Shown: positions 59,739 through 64,000 of the stretch, in pieces
How positions within the stretch are numbered: the first letter of the stretch is position 1
Layout: the number at the start of each line of letters is the position of its first letter
NCBI GenBank assembly: GCA_035294785.1
Contig: DATGKF010000055.1
Coordinates: 7,915 to 71,914 of the forward strand
Source: Poindextera sp035294785
GTDB lineage: Bacteria > Pseudomonadota > Alphaproteobacteria > Caulobacterales > Caulobacteraceae
Length of the DNA stretch: 64,000 nt
Direction: 5' to 3'
Notes under the pieces: generated by a model
The model's database searches: none
What the model saw: the letters and a program-made list of their open reading frames with translations, nothing else
Told to the model about the DNA's origin: nothing
Position numbers and translations under genes: made by a program

Positions 59739-61622
59739 TTAGGTCTGCATGGCGAACTGGCGGTCGGCGCGGTCTTCCCCTTCGCCGGGCATGTCGTCGA
59801 AGGAGCCGTGACTGGACGCGTAGAGGCTGGCGTAGAGCCCGCCCTTTGCCATCAGCGCCTCGTGCGGGCCCTGTTCGACGATGCGGCCCTGCTGCAGGAC
59901 GATGATGTCGTCGGCGTCGCGCACCGTGGCCAGCCGGTGGGCGATGACCAGACAGGTGCGGCCGGTCATCAGCGCCTTGAGCGCGCGCTGGATCTCCAGC
60001 TCGGTGAAGCTGTCGATGTTGGCGGTGGCCTCGTCGAGGATGAGGATCTGCGGGTTGATGACCAGGGCGCGGGCGAACGAAAGCAGCTGCCGCTGGCCGA
60101 GCGAGATGTTGCCGCCGCGCTGGCCGAGCGGGGTGTCGTAGCCCTTCGCCAGCCGCATGATGAAGTCGTGGGCGCGCACCGCCTTGGCGGCCGCCACCAC
60201 CTCGTCGTGCGTGGCGTTCGAGGCGAAGCGGATGTTTTCCTCGACCGTGCCGGTGAACAGGAACGGCTCCTGCAGCACCATGCCGATGGTCTTGCCGAGG
60301 GTCTCCAGCGTGACGTCGCGCACGTCATGCCCGCCGACGATCACCCGGCCCTCGTTCACCTCGTAGAAGCGGCGCACCAGCGAGATGATGCTGGTCTTGC
60401 CCGAGCCCGTGGGGCCGACCAGCGCCACCACGTGCTTCGGCTTCACCCGGAACGAGATGTCGCGCAGCACCGGGCGCTCGGGATCGTAGCCGAACGTCAC
60501 ATGGTCGAACTCGACCGTCGGCGTCTCTTCGGTGATCGAGGTCGCGTCCGGCTTGTTGGTGATCGTCACCGGCACGTCGAGCACCTCGAAGATGCGGTAG
60601 CCGGCGGCCATGGCCCGCTGCAGCGCGGTGTACTGCATCGACAGCATCCGCACCGGCTCGAAGAAGCGCTGCACGAAGATGACGAACGTCACCATGCCGC
60701 CGACCTGCAGCTGGGCGTTCAGCACCTCGCCCCCGCCGACCACGATGATCATCGCCATGGCCAGACCGGTGAGGATCGCGACTGTCGGCGACATGATCGC
60801 CGCCAGCGCGGCGCTCTCGACGGAGGCGTCCAGATTGTCACGCGCCTTCTCTTCGTAGAGCTCGAAGTTCATCGCCTCGCGGCGGGTTTCCTGCACCGTG
60901 CGCACGCCGCTGATGTTCTCGGCCAGGGCGCTGTTGGCGGTCGAGGAGGCGTCGCGGGCGCGGCGGAAGTTGACCTTCGAATAGGGCAGCCAGATCGCGC
61001 GGATGCCGATCAGCGCGGGCAGCACCAGCATGGTGAGCAGGCCCAGCTTCCAGTTCAGCACCAGCATCCAGGCGACGATGCCGATCAGCACGATGAAGTC
61101 GCTGAGCGTCGAGGTGGTGCTCTCCAGGAAGTCCTGCAGCGCGTTCACGTCCCCCTGCAGCCGGGCCATGATCCGCCCGACGTGGGTCTTGTCCATGAAG
61201 GTCAGGGCGACGCTCTGGAAGTGGTCGAACATCGCGCGGCGCACATCGAAGATGACCTTCTGCGCCAGCCGCGTGCTCATCGACTGCGACAGCAGCGAGG
61301 TGATGGTGAACACCACCACCGCGACGCCGAACTCGAACACCACCAGGTCGATATGGCCGGGCGACACGTGCGGGGTGGTCGCCGCCGTCACCGCCTGGCC
61401 GATCATCACCGGCAGCGCCAACTGGGCGAAGGCCGACAGCACCGTCGCGACCAGCGTGCCGATCAGGTAGCGCGGGTGCGGCTTCAGGAAGGCGGCGAAG
61501 CGGCGCACGATCCGCGTGTCGAACGACATGAAGATCTCTTCGCCCTCGGCGCTGCCGAGGTTCGCATTGCGCTTGCGCGGCGGCGGGGCGGGGGCTCCGC
61601 GGTCGAGGGCGAAGTCGCTCAT
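59739..61622 (-). CDS. ABC exporter half-transporter, consensus-site ATPase with degenerate signature
   Basis: A 627-residue fused permease-ATPase of the MsbA/multidrug type. Six helices lie in residues 50-345. The ATPase domain has Walker A GPTGSGKTS, Walker B ILILDEATANID with the catalytic Glu, H-loop IAHRL and a signature changed to ISLGQ in place of LSGGQ. ATG at 61622 begins MSDFALDRG; the longer frame reads through the intergenic repeat. Together with the gene at 61774 it probably forms a heterodimeric exporter; substrate unknown. Confidence 0.9.
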   Translation of the reverse strand: MSDFALDRGAPAPPPRKRNANLGSAEGEEIFMSFDTRIVRRFAAFLKPHPRYLIGTLVATVLSAFAQLALPVMIGQAVTAATTPHVSPGHIDLVVFEFGVAVVVFTITSLLSQSMSTRLAQKVIFDVRRAMFDHFQSVALTFMDKTHVGRIMARLQGDVNALQDFLESTTSTLSDFIVLIGIVAWMLVLNWKLGLLTMLVLPALIGIRAIWLPYSKVNFRRARDASSTANSALAENISGVRTVQETRREAMNFELYEEKARDNLDASVESAALAAIMSPTVAILTGLAMAMIIVVGGGEVLNAQLQVGGMVTFVIFVQRFFEPVRMLSMQYTALQRAMAAGYRIFEVLDVPVTITNKPDATSITEETPTVEFDHVTFGYDPERPVLRDISFRVKPKHVVALVGPTGSGKTSIISLVRRFYEVNEGRVIVGGHDVRDVTLETLGKTIGMVLQEPFLFTGTVEENIRFASNATHDEVVAAAKAVRAHDFIMRLAKGYDTPLGQRGGNISLGQRQLLSFARALVINPQILILDEATANIDSFTELEIQRALKALMTGRTCLVIAHRLATVRDADDIIVLQQGRIVEQGPHEALMAKGGLYASLYASSHGSFDDMPGEGEDRADRQFAMQT

Positions 61623-61631
61623 GGGAACATT

Positions 61632-61762
61632 TCTCCCGCGCAGCGGGGGAAACGTCGCGTCGCCGAAGGCGCGCGACAATGGGGGCTTTCCTGTTGGCTC
61701 CCCCCATCGGCGAAGCGCGCTGCGCGCGGCTCGCCGCTTTCCCCCCAAGGGGGAAGGGTTAG
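61632..61762. repeat. Palindrome-rich intergenic repeat between the two ABC genes
   Basis: The 151-base gap between the ABC half-transporter genes is filled by nested inverted repeats: CCCGCGCAGCGGGG, GGCGCGCGAC, TGGGGGC with CTCCCCCCA, GCGCGCTGCGCGCG and CTTTCCCCCCAAGGGGGAAG. Such G/C-rich mosaics between genes are common in Caulobacter and Phenylobacterium genomes, and when translated they give the typical PLRGRNVP and RWGEPTGKPPLSR peptides. It splits an apparent operon. Confidence 0.6.
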
Positions 61763-61773
61763 GGTCACCTCGC

Positions 61774-63702
61774 TCATTCCGCCGCCTCCGTCACCTTGCG
61801 CCGGATGCGCGCGTCGGCGACCGAGAGGCCCTGCTCGGTGCGGGTCTGCAGCTGGTAGAGGTCGAAGTATTCGCCGCCGAGCGCCAGCAGCTCGGCGTGC
61901 GTGCCGCGCTCAACCACCCGGCCTTCCTCCAGCACCAGGATCTCGTCGGCGTGCATCAGCGACGAGAGCCGGTGGGCGATGATCACGGTCGCCTTGGCCC
62001 TGGTGGCGTCGGCTAGCGCGTCACGGACCCGCTTCTCGGTCACCGCGTCGATCGCGGCGGTAGAGTCGTCGAAGATCATGACGCCGGGCCCTGGCACCAC
62101 GCCGCGGGCGATCGACATCCGCTGCCGCTGGCCGCCCGACAGCGCCACGCCGCGCTCGCCGACGCGGGTGTCGTAGGCCTTCGGCAGGTTGGCGATGTAG
62201 TCGTGCAGCTGCGCGGTCTTGGTCGCGCCGACGATCCGCGCTTCCTCGGCCCAGGGGTCGGCGTAGGCGACGTTGTTGGTGACGGTGGCGTCGAACAGGA
62301 ACGCCTCCTGCTGCACCAGGCCGACGTACTCGCGCAAGCTGGCCAGCTGGACGTCGCGGATGTCCTGCCCGTCGATGGCGATGCGGCCGGCGGTGACGTC
62401 GTAGAAGCGCGGGATCAGGTTGGCGATGGTCGACTTGCCGCTGCCGGGCGGGCCGACGATGCCCAGCGTCTGGCCACGGCCGACCGTGAAGCTGACGTCG
62501 TGCAGCACCGGCTTGCCGGGGTCATAGGCGAAGTCGACGTGCTCGAACGTGAGCACGCCCTCGGTCGGCGCCAGCGGCGGCGCGTTCGGCTTGTCGGCGA
62601 TCTCCGGCTCGATATCGAGGATCTCGAACAGGCGGCTGCCGCAGGTGGTGGCGCGCGCGGCCGAGATCACGATCATGATCACCTGCCGCACCGGCGCCTG
62701 CAGGATGGTGAGGTAGAGCACGAAGGCGGCCATCACCCCGGGCGTCATCGTCCCGGCCGCGACCTTGTGGCCGCCGTACCAGAGCACCGCGCCCTGCGAG
62801 GCGTAGAAGGTCAGCGTGGTGGTGCGCACCGCGGCCATCCGCAGCTTGATCCGCTCGTAGGCCTGCCGCAGCGCCTCGTTCGCGGCGGTGTCGAACTTGC
62901 CGAGCTCGAAGTTGCGGGCGGCGAAGGCGCGCACGACGCGGATGCCCTGGAGGTTTTCCTCCATGGTCAGGGTCAGCACGCTCATCAGCGTCTGCACTCG
63001 CATCCAGGCGATCCGCAGCAGGAAGCCGACCCGGCCGAGTGTGACGACGCTGAACGGCACGAACGCCAGCGCCAGCAGCGCCATCACCGGATCGGCCGCG
63101 AACATCAGCCAGGTGGCGACCACCAGCAGCAGCACCAGGGTCAGCGCCATCATCATCCCGTTCTGGATGAACATGCGCGTGCCTTCGAGGTCGATCATGC
63201 CCCGGGTGATCAGGTCGCCGGAGTGGATCTTGTCGTGGAAGCCGAACGACAGCCGCTGCAACTGTCGGAAGTAGTCGAGCCGCAGGCGGTAGGCGACCTT
63301 CTGGCTGACCCACTCGGCCTGGAAGCTCGAAAAACCGGTCAGGAGGCCCTGCACGATGCCGACGCCGACGACCAGGGCCGCGCTGATCCACAGCGCGTGC
63401 TCGGACTGGCTGGCCAGCAGGTGTTGTTGCGCGGGCGGAAGGTCGATCGCGCGGGCATGGTCGAGCGCTTTCAGCAGCGCGGCGATCTGGTCGACCGCGT
63501 GCCCGAACAGCCGTGGCACCGCCAGGCTGGCGACGGCCGATCCGAGCGAGCCCGCAATCGCCAGCACCACCTGGACGGGATCGGTCTTCAGCGCCAGGGA
63601 TACGATGCGCCGCAGAATGTGCGGCATCGCCTTCACGTCGATCGTTGGACGCGCGTCTAGGCTAGGCGCCTCGCCCGGCGGCGCGCCTATAGAATCAGAC
63701 AT
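61774..63702 (-). CDS. ABC exporter half-transporter, degenerate-site ATPase with consensus signature
   Basis: A 642-residue fused permease-ATPase, first gene of the pair. Six helices in residues 40-355. In the ATPase domain Walker A is GPPGSGKST and the signature is canonical LSGGQRQRMSIARG, but Walker B reads VMIFDDSTAAID: the catalytic Glu is Asp. This complements the partner, which has the Glu and a degenerate signature. The ATG at 63702 is preferred over 63729 because a GGA stands 8 bases before it. The substrate is not predictable. Confidence 0.9.
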   Translation of the reverse strand: MSDSIGAPPGEAPSLDARPTIDVKAMPHILRRIVSLALKTDPVQVVLAIAGSLGSAVASLAVPRLFGHAVDQIAALLKALDHARAIDLPPAQQHLLASQSEHALWISAALVVGVGIVQGLLTGFSSFQAEWVSQKVAYRLRLDYFRQLQRLSFGFHDKIHSGDLITRGMIDLEGTRMFIQNGMMMALTLVLLLVVATWLMFAADPVMALLALAFVPFSVVTLGRVGFLLRIAWMRVQTLMSVLTLTMEENLQGIRVVRAFAARNFELGKFDTAANEALRQAYERIKLRMAAVRTTTLTFYASQGAVLWYGGHKVAAGTMTPGVMAAFVLYLTILQAPVRQVIMIVISAARATTCGSRLFEILDIEPEIADKPNAPPLAPTEGVLTFEHVDFAYDPGKPVLHDVSFTVGRGQTLGIVGPPGSGKSTIANLIPRFYDVTAGRIAIDGQDIRDVQLASLREYVGLVQQEAFLFDATVTNNVAYADPWAEEARIVGATKTAQLHDYIANLPKAYDTRVGERGVALSGGQRQRMSIARGVVPGPGVMIFDDSTAAIDAVTEKRVRDALADATRAKATVIIAHRLSSLMHADEILVLEEGRVVERGTHAELLALGGEYFDLYQLQTRTEQGLSVADARIRRKVTEAAE

Positions 63703-63827
63703 CGAAAATTCCGTCTTCGGTAATGCCATTCATTGTGGGGCCTGAGCCGGCGGAACGCAAACCCGTGGGCGCCGCTGCTGACAGGTTTGACGTCGCCGGA
63801 CGCTAGGTTGTGGCCGAGGGGAGACGC

Positions 63828-64000
63828 ATGGCAGAGTGGTTCGCCGTCCTGCGCAGCCGCGGTCCGAACTGGGACCACGCGACCCCGCTGCGCCAGCAGC
63901 GGCTCTGGGACGAACATGCAACGTTCACGGACGATCTCGCGGCCACGGGACTGATCCGGCTGGCCGGTCCGCTGGAGGGCAGCCGCGACGTGCTGCTGAT
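63828..64000 (+). CDS. YciI-like protein, N-terminal part
   Basis: Only 57 codons are inside the window, starting at ATG 63828 after GGGGAGA. The visible MAEWFAVLRSRGPNWDHATP and RQQRLWDEHATFTDDLAATG fit YCII-related small proteins, dimeric ferredoxin-like folds of mostly unknown role, some dehalogenase-like. It is divergent from the ABC gene pair. The 3' end is beyond the window edge. Confidence 0.72.
   Translation, partial: MAEWFAVLRSRGPNWDHATPLRQQRLWDEHATFTDDLAATGLIRLAGPLEGSRDVLL

Overview
The window is one contiguous stretch of a high-GC alphaproteobacterial chromosome, almost certainly Caulobacterales (Caulobacter/Phenylobacterium type). This rests on a complete pilA-cpaABCDEF-tadBC pilus locus, TacA-like and DgcA-like regulators, rpsU divergent from a COQ9-family gene, split pntAa/pntAb/pntB genes, and promoter motifs that match CtrA boxes. 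Coding density is very high and many genes overlap by 1 to 8 bases. No tRNA, rRNA, CRISPR array, prophage or insertion sequence was recognised. Genus is an inference.

Layout. 1-9.3 kb: 3' end of mnmC, a DUF6491 protein, a GST, an orphan secretin next to a secreted sedolisin protease (both minus), pseB-pseC for pseudaminic acid (flagellin glycosylation in this order), a GT2 glycosyltransferase and a TacA-like sigma-54 activator. 9.4-19.7 kb: PepF, two alpha/beta hydrolases, an aa3 oxidase subunit IV, the three-gene proton-translocating transhydrogenase, a two-gene ABC-2 exporter, and the rpsU/COQ9 divergent pair. 19.7-28.6 kb: purE-purK, a DgcA-like cyclase, a SUOX-fold periplasmic protein, a TIGR02444-YdcH fusion, ubiX, a stand-alone YdcH, a two-subunit CoA-transferase, a cytosolic hybrid histidine kinase and a persulfide-dioxygenase-like MBL-rhodanese protein. 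28.7-36 kb: nrdA and nrdB (class Ia ribonucleotide reductase, 2 kb apart, each with a pair of NrdR-like boxes spaced 32 bp), an LpxR-like outer-membrane protein, a GST, a tyrosine phosphatase and a UMF1 transporter.

36-49.5 kb is the Tad/Flp pilus island. Two TadE/G-like minor pilins and a CpaC-N-terminal-domain protein are read leftward. PilA has its own terminator. It is followed by an unrecognised 12-ish-helix membrane protein, cpaA, then cpaB to cpaF and tadBC, with tadD convergent. CtrA-like boxes precede pilA and cpaB. 49.6-64 kb is more accessory: an M17 aminopeptidase, a three-subunit molybdenum hydroxylase, a TetM-family ribosomal protection protein behind a short overlapping ORF, an MHS-family symporter, a small winged-helix regulator operon with a dyad operator, a heterodimeric ABC exporter pair split by an intergenic repeat, and the start of a YciI-like gene.

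The observations most worth checking are the rpsU gene (start codon apparently AUC, preceded by a terminator-like leader hairpin), the unknown membrane protein inside the pilus locus, the TIGR02444-YdcH fusion, and the TetM-like gene with its overlapping leader ORF.
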